DNA from: Streptomyces finlayi | GTDB lineage: Bacteria > Actinomycetota > Actinomycetes > Streptomycetales > Streptomycetaceae | Reading direction: 5' to 3' | NCBI RefSeq assembly: GCF_014216315.1 | Contig: NZ_CP045702.1 | Coordinates: forward strand, 124,001 to 188,000 | DNA: 64,000 nt | Shown: one piece after another, positions 7,915 through 16,582 of the stretch | Position numbering within the stretch: position 1 is the first letter of the stretch | Layout of the letters: every line of letters starts with the position of its first letter | Program-made: the position numbers and the translations under genes | Notes under the pieces: generated by a model | Databases searched by the model: none | Told to the model about the DNA's origin: nothing | The model's input: the letters and a program-made list of their open reading frames with translations, nothing else

Positions 7915-9495
7915 ATGGGTGAGGCACACGAGACGGCGTTGATCAGGGCCGCGCAGGCAGGGGACGAGTCGGCGCAGGGCCGGCTCGTGACCGCGTATCT
8001 GCCGCTGATGTACAACATCGTCGGCCGTGCGCTCAACGGGCACGCCGACGTCGACGACGTGGTGCAGGAGAGTGTGCTGCGGATGCTCCGCGCGCTGCCC
8101 GCCCTGCGTACGCCCGACAGTTTCCGCTCCTGGCTCGTGGCGATCACCATGAACGAGATACGGGGGCACTGGCGCGACCGCCGCTCGGAGCACATGCCGG
8201 TCGGCGGCCTCGATGACGCCCATGACGTGGTCGATCCCGGTGCGGACTTCGTCGGTCTGACCATCATCCGGCTCGGCCTCTCCGGTCAGCGCCGGGAGGT
8301 GGCCGAGGCCACGCGCTGGCTGGACGAGGACGACCGTGCCCTGTTGTCCCTGTGGTGGCTGGAGACCGCCGGGCAGTTGTCAAGGTCGGAAGTGGCCCTC
8401 GCGCTCGAACTGTCCCCGGAGCACACGGCGGTGCGGGTCCAGCGGATGAAGACACAGTTGGAGGCCGCCAGGCTGGTGGTCAGGGCACTGGCCGCGGAGC
8501 CTCGTTGTTCCCTGCTCGCGTCGCTGGTCGGCGGGTGGGACGGAGTTCCGTCCGCTCTCTGGCGCAAGCGGCTCGCCCGCCACGCCCGGGACTGCACGGT
8601 GTGCTCGGGTCACAGGGTGGGGCTCGTCCCCGCGGAGGGGCTGCTCGTGGGACTGGCGCTGGTTCCTCCGGCGGTGTCCGCCGCCGGCGCCGCACCGGAC
8701 CTGGTCGTCACGGCCGCCACGTCGCACTCGGCAGGGCCCGGACGCGCCGAGCGCAGACGCCGGCAGAGCCGGCGGCGTCGCCGCAGCACGGTGCTGGCGG
8801 CGCTGTTTGCCGTCGCTGTCCTGGGTACCGGCGGTGGAGCGGTGCACCTGTACGCGGACGAGGACGACGCGGAGCAGGAGAGCCAGGACGAGAATCCCGC
8901 GACAGCCGCCGCGCCCGCATCGCTCCCCACTGCCTCGAAGCCCGCTCCGACGCCGACGCCGACATCCTCCTCCCCCTCTCCTTCGGCCTCCCCGTCACCG
9001 AGCGCGTCCCGGAAGCCAAGCGCCTCCCCCACTCCCGAGGCCACGCCGACCACGCGGAAGCCGCCGCCGTCCCCCCGTCCCGCACCGCCAAGGACCGTGA
9101 AGCCGGCACCTTCGGGCAGGTCCGAGCAGGTCACCGCCCTCGTCAACGTCGAGCGTGCCAAAGCGGGGTGTGGAACCGTCCGCGGCAACGAGAAGCTCGC
9201 GACGGCCGCTTCCCGGCACTCCGCCGACATGGTGGCCCGCGACTACTTCTCGCACACCGCGCCCGACGGTTCGGACCCTGGCGACCGCATCACCGCGGCC
9301 GGGTACCGATGGAGCACGTATGGGGAGAACATCGCGAAGGGCCAGCAGACCGCGGCCGCCGTGATGGATTCCTGGATGAAGAGTCCGGGGCACCGTGCGA
9401 ACATCCTGAACTGTTCCTTCAAGGAGATCGGCATGGGTGTGCAGGACACGTCCGGAGGCCCCGTGTGGACCCAGGCTTTCGGCACGGCAATGTGA
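7915..9495 (+). CDS. ECF-type sigma factor fused to a membrane helix and an extracytoplasmic CAP domain
   Basis: Domain order over 526 residues is as follows. Sigma-70 region 2 lies at about 8-90 (AYLPLMYNIVGRAL, DVDDVVQESVLRML) and a region-4-like HTH at about 135-190 (WLDEDDRALLSLWWLE, LSRSEVALALELSPEHTAVRVQRMK). A ZAS-like zinc motif H-x3-C-x2-C follows at 223-230. Then come an Arg-rich stop-transfer stretch, one membrane helix (about 292-312), a long Ser/Pro/Thr-rich linker (about 325-400), and a CAP/SCP domain to the C-terminus. The CAP domain keeps its pocket residues: His435, His447 in YFSHTAPDG, Glu471 in YGENIAKG, and His493. The inferred topology is sigma inside and CAP outside. ATG 7915 is the chosen start, although its ribosome site is weak and an upstream in-frame GTG exists. 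This is a sensor-regulator in one chain rather than a soluble sigma factor. Confidence 0.87.
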   Translation: MGEAHETALIRAAQAGDESAQGRLVTAYLPLMYNIVGRALNGHADVDDVVQESVLRMLRALPALRTPDSFRSWLVAITMNEIRGHWRDRRSEHMPVGGLDDAHDVVDPGADFVGLTIIRLGLSGQRREVAEATRWLDEDDRALLSLWWLETAGQLSRSEVALALELSPEHTAVRVQRMKTQLEAARLVVRALAAEPRCSLLASLVGGWDGVPSALWRKRLARHARDCTVCSGHRVGLVPAEGLLVGLALVPPAVSAAGAAPDLVVTAATSHSAGPGRAERRRRQSRRRRRSTVLAALFAVAVLGTGGGAVHLYADEDDAEQESQDENPATAAAPASLPTASKPAPTPTPTSSSPSPSASPSPSASRKPSASPTPEATPTTRKPPPSPRPAPPRTVKPAPSGRSEQVTALVNVERAKAGCGTVRGNEKLATAASRHSADMVARDYFSHTAPDGSDPGDRITAAGYRWSTYGENIAKGQQTAAAVMDSWMKSPGHRANILNCSFKEIGMGVQDTSGGPVWTQAFGTAM

Positions 9496-9781
9496 CACAC
9501 ACTCCGATCGGCGGCCGGGGAGGTCGGCCGGTGGGCTGTGGTCAGGGGCGGACCGGCCCGGGTAACCGGCCGGGGAAGCGACGTCTTGCGGAAGTCAGGC
9601 GGAATCATTCCCTCCATGTGGCAGTCCTAGGCTGAGATCAACGCCCAGGCCGAAGGCGTCCGCGCGCATCCCGATTCCCCGCGCACCACAGGAGTTCGGT
9701 GTTCCGCCGAGGGCCCTCGGCGACTGGCCGACTCGGTCCGCACAGGCGGACCTTCCGGTTCACTTCCCGCCCCGGCCCGGA

Positions 9782-10129
9782 ATGCGGCAGGACTGCGTGC
9801 CCTCGGCAACGCTCGCCTCGGCCGCGACGATCGGCTCCGGCATCGAGGTGACGGTGGAGCAGGTGACGCACCATGCGCACATCTCCGCGATCGCCGCGGC
9901 GTCCGTGGTGACGGTGCCCACGGCGCTGTTCGTGTTCATGGTGTGGGCTCTGCACGCCCGCCACTTCAAGGAGCGCGGGCGCCGGCAACTGGTTCTTCCG
10001 GTGAGCTCGGCCCTTGTGCTCGTCACCACGCTCGCGGGCCATCGGGCCGTACCGCTGGCTGGTCTCGTATGCGAGCTCACCGTAGCCCTCGGCGCATCGA
10101 TGTCCGCGCGCCGTCCAGACGCCGGGTGA
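9782..10129 (+). pseudogene. Remnant of an LtrA-like membrane protein (C-terminal end)
   Basis: The 115-residue frame resembles only the last part of low-temperature-requirement A (LtrA) proteins. A VTVEQVTHHAHIS segment is followed by two hydrophobic helices (AIAAASVVTVPTALFVFMVW and a VSSALVLVTTLAGHRAVPL region). LtrA is normally about 350-400 residues with many helices. Nothing LtrA-like is found upstream, and the ATG has no good ribosome site. It most likely represents a truncated, non-functional copy. Confidence 0.45.
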
Positions 10130-10183
10130 GGATGCGGACCAGGTGATGTGCCCGGGCGGCGCTTCCGCTGCCCGGGTCCGTGG

Positions 10184-10525
10184 TCAGCGGATGAGGAGAG
10201 TCAGCGCGGCGCAGGTTCCGCCGGCCGCTCCGAAGGCCAGGACGACGGCCGCGAGGCAGCGATTCCTGAGCAGGCGGTATCGCTCGGAGTACTCACCACG
10301 GAGTTCGGCGGCCCGCTCGGAGATGCGGCCGAGCGTTTCCCCGCACGTGGCCATGCGATCCGCCATGTAGACGCGTTCGACGTCTTCACGCTGGGCGCCC
10401 GTCAGCCAGGGAAGCTGTTCGGCAAAGCGGCCTGCGCGGCGGCGGGCGTCCTCCACCTCCGCATTCCACAACAGGTAGCCCTCCAGCTGGGCCAGGCCCC
10501 TGGCGCTGTCCTTGTCGTGCTCCAC
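10184..10525 (-). CDS. Small tail-anchored protein of a Streptomyces-specific family
   Basis: This 113-residue protein has a soluble helical part containing GLAQLEGYLLWNAEVEDARRR, QLPWLTGAQREDVERVYMADRM and ELRGEYSERYRLLRNR, then one hydrophobic C-terminal helix (CLAAVVLAFGAAGGTCAAL). Streptomyces genomes contain several paralogues of this pattern, often mislabelled cytochrome c oxidase subunit I; no haem or copper ligands are present. Function is unknown. It is probably a peripheral, membrane-anchored helper. Confidence 0.72.
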   Translation of the reverse strand: MEHDKDSARGLAQLEGYLLWNAEVEDARRRAGRFAEQLPWLTGAQREDVERVYMADRMATCGETLGRISERAAELRGEYSERYRLLRNRCLAAVVLAFGAAGGTCAALTLLIR

Positions 10526-11002
10526 GGCTTCCCCTCACTCCGTCGTGCCGTCCTCGTCCGGGGCGGGCTTCCTCAGGTCATCCACCGGTCGCCCGGCAGC
10601 GTTTCGAGCGCGCCGACGACGTACCGCCGGTTCGCGAACGTGCACGGCCGGAGGAACACCACGCCGGACGGCCGACCTGCAGCGGCATGATCCAGTTGCG
10701 AATCCGGCGAAGAGCGGCGTCGCGGACATCAGCGGCAAGATCGTGGGCTGCTTGCGCCGTACCGGCCGCTCGTCCTCGTGGACATCGGCACCAGCTGATT
10801 CCGACGTGTCCCTCTCGCCACTGCGACACTCCTTCGGTCGACGGCCGTTCGCGGTCTCGGCGACCAGAATGGCCCCCCGGCCATCCGCGCTGTGGGACAT
10901 CCTTCTCAGCGCAACGGCGGCAGCCGCGAAGGACACTCCTTTGGCCGACGGCCCCTCACCCCGGCGGCCGTCGGAGCACCTCCCGGACCACAGCGGCGGC
11001 CG
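10526..11002. other. Gap with a coding-like scrap
   Basis: On the minus strand one frame ending at a TGA at about 10577 reads GVVFLRPCTFANRRYVVGAL with good codon usage, but no start codon or upstream domain can be found. The rest appears non-coding. A decayed gene is likely. Confidence 0.35.
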
Positions 11003-11554
11003 CTAGCCGCCGGCCCACTCACGCATGGCCTCGCGTGAGGGAAAGTCCGCGAGGTCTCTGTCGAGCGGGTGGTCGGTGAACTGGTGAATGCGCCAGGGCG
11101 CCTTGACACGGGGCCTGCCCGCGGCGACGTGGTCGGCGATCCACAGCCCGTCGCCCGCGTACGAGGTCGTGTCGTGGTTGAGCCAGAAGTGGCGGTTGCA
11201 GTACAGCAGGACCCGATGGTCCGGTCGCAGTCGCTTCACCGCACGGATGAAGCGGTCCTTGTCCGCGTTGCTCGCGCGCGTGCCCTCGCCGGTCTGTTCC
11301 CAGTCGACGGCGAGCAGGTCGCCGGCCCGCTCGGGAGTCCTGCTCACGAAGTACTCGGCCTGTTCGGAGATGTCTCCCGGCCACAGGAAGTGGTAGAAGC
11401 CGACGACACAGCCGGCCTCTCGCGCACGCTCGGTCTGGCCCTTGAGACGCGGATTGACGTAGGAGCGGCCCTCGGTGGCCTTGATGAGGACGAAGTCGAG
11501 ACCGGCCGTGTCGAAGGATGTCTGGTAGGCGCTGACGTCGACGCCGTGCAGCAT
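11003..11554 (-). CDS. Glycoside hydrolase family 25 muramidase-like protein
   Basis: This 183-residue protein matches the GH25 lysozyme barrel: MLHGVDVSAYQ at the N-terminus with Asp6, KATEG, GFYHFLWPG, and the catalytic pair LAVDWEQTG (Asp84, Glu86). YCNRHFW and LWIADH fit late barrel strands. GH25 enzymes cleave the muramic-acid-to-glucosamine bond of peptidoglycan. No signal peptide is visible, so either it leaves by an unconventional route or acts inside. ATG 11554 is chosen because GGAGG lies 8 nt upstream; a longer frame begins earlier without that signal. Confidence 0.87.
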   Translation of the reverse strand: MLHGVDVSAYQTSFDTAGLDFVLIKATEGRSYVNPRLKGQTERAREAGCVVGFYHFLWPGDISEQAEYFVSRTPERAGDLLAVDWEQTGEGTRASNADKDRFIRAVKRLRPDHRVLLYCNRHFWLNHDTTSYAGDGLWIADHVAAGRPRVKAPWRIHQFTDHPLDRDLADFPSREAMREWAGG

Positions 11555-11743
11555 GGGCGCCACCTCCATGTGGGGTAAGAGATTCCGGTTCCTGTCCCCT
11601 ACGTGCCCGGACCACTGACCTCCCATCCGTCGGCGGGAAGACGAACCGATACCTCGCCCTCGGAATAGTGTCCGCTCGCGCACGGTTGGTGACCGGACAA
11701 GACTTGATCACATCGCGCACCTCTGCATCGGAAGGTCGGATTC

Positions 11744-12403
11744 ATGAAGATCGGCATCATCGGGGCGGGCAACATCGGCGGCAATCTGACCCGTCGTCTC
11801 ACGGCCCTCGGGCACCAGGTCTCCGTTGCCAACTCACGCGGCCCGGAGACCCTCACGGGCCTGGCCGAGGAGACGGGCGCCCACCCCGTCACCGCGAGCG
11901 AGGCGGCGCGCGGCGCGGAGCTCGTCGTCGTCACGGTCCCGCTCAGTGCCGTACCGGCACTGCCGAAGGACTTCCTCGACGGAGCGGCACCCGGAGCGGT
12001 GGTCATCGATACCGGCAACTACTACCCGCAGCAGCGCGACGGCCGCATCGACGCCATCGAGGAGGGGCTGCCGGAGAGCCGCTGGACGGAGCAGCAGATC
12101 GGTCACCCCGTCATCAAGGCGTTCAACGGCACGTACGCGCAGGACATTCTGGACCGCGGCACGCCTGCGGGCACGCCCGGCCGTCAGGCGCTGCCTGTAG
12201 CGGGTGACGACCCGGCCGCCAAGCAGACCGTGCGGAACCTCATCGACGAGCTGGGCTTCGACACCGTGGACGCGGGTGGCCTGGACGACTCGTGGCACCA
12301 GCAGCCGGGCACACCGGTATACGGAAGTCAGGGTGATGTGGACACCATCGTCAAGGCCCTCGCCGACGCGTCCCCGGAACGCACCGCGCAGTGGCGCGCC
12401 TGA
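11744..12403 (+). CDS. NADPH-dependent F420 reductase-like oxidoreductase
   Basis: This 219-residue single-domain Rossmann protein has the nucleotide loop GIIGAGNIGGNL at residues 3-14. ANSRGPETL follows, as in the F420H2:NADP oxidoreductase-like family (COG2085), then VVVTVPLSAVPALP and VIDTGNYYP. Relatives use NADP(H) and sometimes F420. The substrate is not readable here, and many members are assigned only as NAD(P)-binding. GGAAGG is 8 nt before ATG 11744. It is a single gene divergent from the GH25 gene. Confidence 0.83.
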   Translation: MKIGIIGAGNIGGNLTRRLTALGHQVSVANSRGPETLTGLAEETGAHPVTASEAARGAELVVVTVPLSAVPALPKDFLDGAAPGAVVIDTGNYYPQQRDGRIDAIEEGLPESRWTEQQIGHPVIKAFNGTYAQDILDRGTPAGTPGRQALPVAGDDPAAKQTVRNLIDELGFDTVDAGGLDDSWHQQPGTPVYGSQGDVDTIVKALADASPERTAQWRA

Positions 12404-12635
12404 GGCCCGGCACCTGGGCCCAGCGGCGGGCGGGAGCGGGTCGCCGAGGTCGTACGCGAACCGGCGGCCGAGGCCCGGAGCGCTCCTTCCGGCGACCGGC
12501 CGCGGATTCCCGCGGGAAACGGAGAGGCATAGGCACCGACACTACTGATGAGTAGGGTGGCTCCGGGGCGTCGGCTCCACGGCCCCGCCGGCTCCCGGCA
12601 GTCATCCAGCCCGGCCGTGGCGAAGGAGCTGCCGC

Positions 12636-13136
12636 ATGTCCCGCACCATGTCCGTCTCGGACAGCATCGTGATCGGCTCCGCCCCGTCGGCGGTGTACGA
12701 GGCGCTCAGCGACCCCACCGCGATGGGACGGTGGAGTCCGGAGAACACCGGTGCGAGGATCGTCGGGGAAGGCCGGGAGGCGTACGTCGGCATGGTCTTC
12801 GAGGGGCGCAACAGGCGCGGCTCGCTGCGCTGGACGACGAAGTGCACGGTGACGGCCGCCGAGCCCGGGAAGCGCTTCGCCTTCCGGGTCCACGCGATCG
12901 GCGCGCGGCACCCTCGGCTGCCCGGGTCGATAGCCACCTGGGAGTACCGCTTCGAACCGGTCGACGGAGGTACGCGCGTCACCGAGACCTGGACCGATGA
13001 CCGGCGCGCGTGGCCGGACTTCCTGGCCAACGCCTTCGACCGGATCGCGACCCGGGGACATACGTTCGCCGCGTTCCAGACCGGCAACATCCGGACCACG
13101 CTGGAGCGGCTGAAGACGGCACTGGAGAGCAGCTGA
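12636..13136 (+). CDS. SRPBCC (START-like) family protein
   Basis: This 166-residue polyketide-cyclase/START-like barrel opens with SVSDSIVIGSAPSAVYEALSDPTAMGRWSPE, the usual first strand and helix. TWEYRFEPVDGGTRVTETW in the middle and a long C-terminal helix from FDRIATRGHTFAAF complete the fold. Members bind hydrophobic ligands; no specific reaction can be named. AAGGAG sits 9 nt before ATG 12636. It stands alone and converges on the pentapeptide-repeat gene. Confidence 0.85.
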   Translation: MSRTMSVSDSIVIGSAPSAVYEALSDPTAMGRWSPENTGARIVGEGREAYVGMVFEGRNRRGSLRWTTKCTVTAAEPGKRFAFRVHAIGARHPRLPGSIATWEYRFEPVDGGTRVTETWTDDRRAWPDFLANAFDRIATRGHTFAAFQTGNIRTTLERLKTALESS

Positions 13137-13206
13137 AGCGGGGCGCCATCGTCTCCGGGCGGCGTCTGCCGACTCCTCCCGGTACGGCGCCCGCGCTCGC
13201 GCGGGC

Positions 13207-14049
13207 TCAGGCGGCCCAGTGCGAGGGCCGGGTCAGGGAGGGCGGCAGCCTGGTGGCGGTGTCACCCTTGGCCGCGTTGAGCTGGGCCTGGGTGAGGAAC
13301 AGGCTCCCGGTGAGATCGGCGCCCGCCAGGTCGGCATCACGGAAGTCGGCACCGATGAGATCGGCGAGCCGGAGATCCGCCCCGCTGAGATCGGCCGCGA
13401 TGAGATAGGCGCCCCGGAGATCGGCACCCCGCAGATCGGCACCCCGCAGCCGGGCACCGATGAGGTCGGCGCCGCGATGGTTGCGCCTCTTGCGCCGGGG
13501 AGCGGTGGCACGGACGAGCTCGCTCGTACGCAGGAGCAGTACGGCCACTGCGTCGCGGTGCGCCGACACGTCCAGCTCGGCGAGCGTGCCGGCCGGACGT
13601 TCCGTGAGGCGTTCCGTCGCGTCGAGTGCGCGCCCGATCTCGGAGTGGAGGGACTTCGCCGCAGGGAGCGTGAGCGCCTCGGTGAGATACCAGAGCAGTT
13701 CGTGAAGCTGGCGCATCACCGGGAACACCTGGAACATCTGCTGGGCGGTACCAGGTTCACGTCGCCAGTCCCGGCCGCGATAGGTCTCCTGGGAGACCTT
13801 CTGGCCGGCGCCGAAACAGTCGTACACGGTGCAGCCGGAGAATCCCTCGGACCGCAGCCGGGTGTGGATCCCGCAGCGGAAGTCGTCCCCCAGATTGCGG
13901 CAGGGCTCCCCCGCCTCCTTGTTGATCGCGAAGTCCGCCGAGGCCGTCAGGGTCAGAGCGACACAGCACAGCCCGAAGCAGTTCGCGCAGTCGGAGCGCA
14001 GCGCCGGGCGCTCTTCGGCGGGGAGGGCGGACGGGTCGTTCTCGGGCAC
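13207..14049 (-). CDS. Cys-rich N-terminus plus pentapeptide-repeat protein
   Basis: In this 280-residue protein residues 20-80 carry a cluster of cysteines (CANCFGLCC, CRNLGDDFRCGIH, CTVYDCFGAG) that could hold a metal or Fe-S centre. Residues about 185-255 are pentapeptide repeats of A(D/N)LxG type (GADLIGARLRGADLRGADLRG, then GADLRLADLIGADFRDADLAG), forming a right-handed beta-helix. The combination recurs in Streptomyces and its function is unknown. Quadrilateral beta-helices often mimic DNA or act as scaffolds. The GTG start at 14049 follows AGAGGAAG. An overlapping plus-strand frame is a shadow. Confidence 0.85.
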   Translation of the reverse strand: MPENDPSALPAEERPALRSDCANCFGLCCVALTLTASADFAINKEAGEPCRNLGDDFRCGIHTRLRSEGFSGCTVYDCFGAGQKVSQETYRGRDWRREPGTAQQMFQVFPVMRQLHELLWYLTEALTLPAAKSLHSEIGRALDATERLTERPAGTLAELDVSAHRDAVAVLLLRTSELVRATAPRRKRRNHRGADLIGARLRGADLRGADLRGAYLIAADLSGADLRLADLIGADFRDADLAGADLTGSLFLTQAQLNAAKGDTATRLPPSLTRPSHWAA

Positions 14050-14126
14050 GGTGGGTGGCTTCCTCTGGTAGGTCGTGCGGGAGGCCCGAGTTTAACGAGA
14101 TGTCACCCGTACGCGCCGCCTCATGA

Positions 14127-14723
14127 TCATCACCTGGCGGACCGGCCGGCCGTAACGTCCCGTTTCGCCCTGACCTCCAGGCGAAAGAGCTCGACCCGGA
14201 CTCCGGCCACCTCTCCCCCAGGGCCCCGCTGACCGCTGACGGCGCGGGGACAGCCGGCCTGTGTCACGGCTTCGTCCATGTCCTGCCGCGTGACGCCCTC
14301 TCTTCCCGTACAGACGCCGGAGGCGCCGCCCTGTACGCCGAGTCGTCGCGGCTCTGGCTGCAGCTCGGTGCCGACCGGTGGGACTGCGACGTGGCGTCGG
14401 TGCGCTACTCCCGGCAGCCTGACGGCAGCCGCCACCTCACGATCGCGTCGCCGGGCGGCCCGCCCCGGGATGTTCCGGTGCCCGCCCCTGTCACCGGTCC
14501 GTTCGATCCGTCGTACGACTGGACCGATGCCCTCGCGGACGACTTCTTCCGGTGGGCGGCCGATCAGCTTGCCGTCCCCGGTCACCGGAACGTGCTTCGG
14601 GCCCACTATCAGCGGGGCTTCGAGCCGGTGCGACCGCGACCGTGGCGCGGTCCGCCCCCGAGCGCTGTCAGTGGGGTGGCGCACACTGGGGCCCACGCAG
14701 GTCACCGCCGAACGGGGGCACCG
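14127..14723 (+). pseudogene. Coding-like stretch without a start codon
   Basis: The frame is open from a TGA at 14124 and has protein-like composition: GLCHGFVHVLPRDAL, LYAESSRLWLQLGADRWDC, SVRYSRQPDG, YDWTDALADDFFRWAADQL. It lacks a plausible ATG/GTG with a ribosome site before GTG 14391, and it runs without a stop into the next gene in the same frame. It looks like a 5'-truncated gene whose stop has been lost, or the N-terminal part of one long fusion. I do not recognise the family. Confidence 0.4.
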
Positions 14724-15215
14724 ATGAGCACTGCTGACGAGACGGGATTCGAGCCCGCGACCGGGGACGGTCCGCCGCTTTCCGACCCCGGGAGCAAGCG
14801 CGCCGGGGCGGTCAGGACCGCGTACGAGGGGATGCTCCAGATCCGCCGGCTGACCAATACGGAGCACGCAGAACCCGAACGGGTACCCGCCTCCTGGGAG
14901 CTCCATCGCACGGTCCGGGCTGTGGCGCTCGCTCTGGAGGCCGCCGGTCTGCCGCCCTCCGCGGTCGACGCCTCCGGCCGACGGGTCGCCCTCGGCTACC
15001 GGGTGGGCCCGGGCGAATCCTCTGGTTCCGTCCGGGTGGAGTGGCTGGGCCCGTCCGGCAGCGGGGCGGCCCATGACGAGGAGGAGGCACTGCCGCGCTG
15101 CGCGGAGACCCTCCGCCGGCTGGGCTGGACGGCCCTGCTGTACCGAGGGCCGCGCCGGAGACGGTTCCTGGAAGTGGAACCACCGCCGGGTCGCCCGCGT
15201 ACGGGGAGGGTCTGA
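14724..15215 (+). CDS. Hypothetical protein, 163 residues
   Basis: ATG 14724 follows a G-rich AACGGGGGCACC. The protein has an N-terminal disordered part, a helical segment WELHRTVRAVALALEAAGLPP, and a strand-rich RVALGYRVGPGESSGSVRVEW. No catalytic motif or membrane segment is visible, and I do not recognise it. The same frame stays open upstream, so a longer product starting at GTG 14391 cannot be excluded. Confidence 0.55.
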   Translation: MSTADETGFEPATGDGPPLSDPGSKRAGAVRTAYEGMLQIRRLTNTEHAEPERVPASWELHRTVRAVALALEAAGLPPSAVDASGRRVALGYRVGPGESSGSVRVEWLGPSGSGAAHDEEEALPRCAETLRRLGWTALLYRGPRRRRFLEVEPPPGRPRTGRV

Positions 15216-15311
15216 CCGGTCTCGGACGGGCGTCGCGGAGGCCCGGGAGCGCGTTGTCAGACCGATGGTGAATGCTTGACGGTCCGACACCTCTGACCGG
15301 GAGATGCTGAG

Positions 15312-15539
15312 ATGCGCAAGGACGAGATCGCGGCGGCGCAGGCGTACGTCCGCCTACTGGAAGCCACCCGGGCCGCGCTCGCCGATCCGGATGACGCCCC
15401 CCTCTACATACCGTTGCTCGCTTCGCCGATGGCGGAGGCCGACGAGGCGCTTCGCGGGGCGGGGCTTTCAGGGAACGAGGAGCGGCTGTTCTCGCTCGTA
15501 CGGGCCCTGCGGCCCAGCCTGACCGGCTCGGAGCGCTGA
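15312..15539 (+). CDS. Small helical hypothetical protein, 75 residues
   Basis: ATG 15312 is preceded by GGGAG. The product starts MRKDEIAAAQAYVRLLEATRAAL and is almost wholly alpha-helical and acidic, with no membrane segment. It lies about 100 nt after the previous gene on the same strand and could share its transcript. I do not recognise a family and infer no function. Confidence 0.6.
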   Translation: MRKDEIAAAQAYVRLLEATRAALADPDDAPLYIPLLASPMAEADEALRGAGLSGNEERLFSLVRALRPSLTGSER

Positions 15540-15582
15540 ACTTTCCTCGGGCGGCCTCGCAGGCACGGCGCCCCCGGCGTCG

Positions 15583-16341
15583 CTACGGGGTGCCGTACAG
15601 GAGCGAGCCCGGCGTGGTGAGGAGTTCGCCCGTCTCCAGCCAGGTCTTGAGGCCGGACAGGATCATCGGCCAGCCCCCGTACAGCTCTTCGAACGCGCCC
15701 TCACGCAATTCGTCGTGGGTGACCGTCAGCCGGCAGGAGTCGCCGACCGGCTCGATCTCCCAGGTGACGCGGCTCGTTCCTTCGCTCTTCGCCTCATCGC
15801 TCCAGAGGGCCACCATGTTCTGGACCAGCTTGCGCGGCGGGTCGACCTCCAGGTTCCTGCCTTCACCCAGCGGGCCCGGCGCTCCTGGCGCGCTCATCTC
15901 GAAGCGTGAACCCGGCGTCCAGTCGGAGGTGACGCGGGCGCCGAAGTTGTACTTGCTCCTGATTTCCGGATCGGTGATCGCCTCCCACAGTCGCTCGGGG
16001 GTCGTGCGGATATAGATCTCGAAGACCTTCTCCATGGGATCCTCCAGCCGGCTCTTGAGACCGCTGAGCCCTTCGGCCCAGGGCTCCGCGTACTTGCTCA
16101 CCCACCGATCGTGGACGAGCCGAATGGGCACCGGGTTCAGGAAGTGCAGCTTCTCCCGGCCGCGCCGCCTGCTGACGACCAGGCCGGCCGCCTCCAGCAA
16201 CTTGAGGTGCTTCATCACCGCGAACCGCGTGATGTCGAAGCGGGCCTCCAGCGCACCCAGTGTCTGCCCGTCCTCGCGAAAGAGCTCGTCGAGCAGGCTG
16301 CGCCGGGTCGGATCTGCCAGGGCTTTGAACACCGCGTCCAT
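15583..16341 (-). CDS. ArsR-type repressor fused to an AHSA1/SRPBCC domain
   Basis: Residues about 1-90 are a winged-helix ArsR domain: MDAVFKALADPTRRSLLDEL, TRFAVMKHLKLLEAAGLV as the recognition region, and RRRGREKLHFLN as the wing. Residues about 105-250 are an AHSA1-like START fold (FEIYIRTTPERLWEAITDP, WEIEPVGDSCRLTVTHDEL). Natural fusions of this type are thought to be ligand-responsive repressors in which the START barrel binds the effector. ATG 16341 is preferred over the upstream in-frame 16377 because a perfect 6-bp-arm palindrome lies between them, an ideal autoregulatory operator. Confidence 0.85.
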   Translation of the reverse strand: MDAVFKALADPTRRSLLDELFREDGQTLGALEARFDITRFAVMKHLKLLEAAGLVVSRRRGREKLHFLNPVPIRLVHDRWVSKYAEPWAEGLSGLKSRLEDPMEKVFEIYIRTTPERLWEAITDPEIRSKYNFGARVTSDWTPGSRFEMSAPGAPGPLGEGRNLEVDPPRKLVQNMVALWSDEAKSEGTSRVTWEIEPVGDSCRLTVTHDELREGAFEELYGGWPMILSGLKTWLETGELLTTPGSLLYGTP

Positions 16342-16354
16342 CGGCTCAGAATAT

Positions 16355-16370
16355 GTGACCTTTTGGTCAC
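16355..16370. promoter_or_regulatory. Palindromic operator candidate for the ArsR-AHSA1 repressor
   Basis: GTGACC-TTTT-GGTCAC is a perfect inverted repeat ending 14 nt upstream of the chosen start codon. Position and symmetry fit an ArsR-type dimer site controlling its own gene. Confidence 0.55.
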
Positions 16371-16582
16371 GTGCCAATCGGGATACCGCCGACGGAAGCC
16401 GCCTGAGACATACACCTTTCTTCTGGGATGAATTGTTTCAAGTCAAGAGGAAGCCAAGACAGCTGCTTGATTGGGCGGGCTCTGGAAACCGCGTACGTCC
16501 CCGGTGAAACGATTCATATCCTTCGTCACAACGGGTCGCCGGATGACTCTGCGCCTGGGAACAGCAGGGTTCGGCTCCTGGT

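Noticed and set aside
8352..9635. 427-residue frame overlapping the ECF-CAP gene
   Set aside because: It is in another frame of the same strand and lacks protein-like composition.
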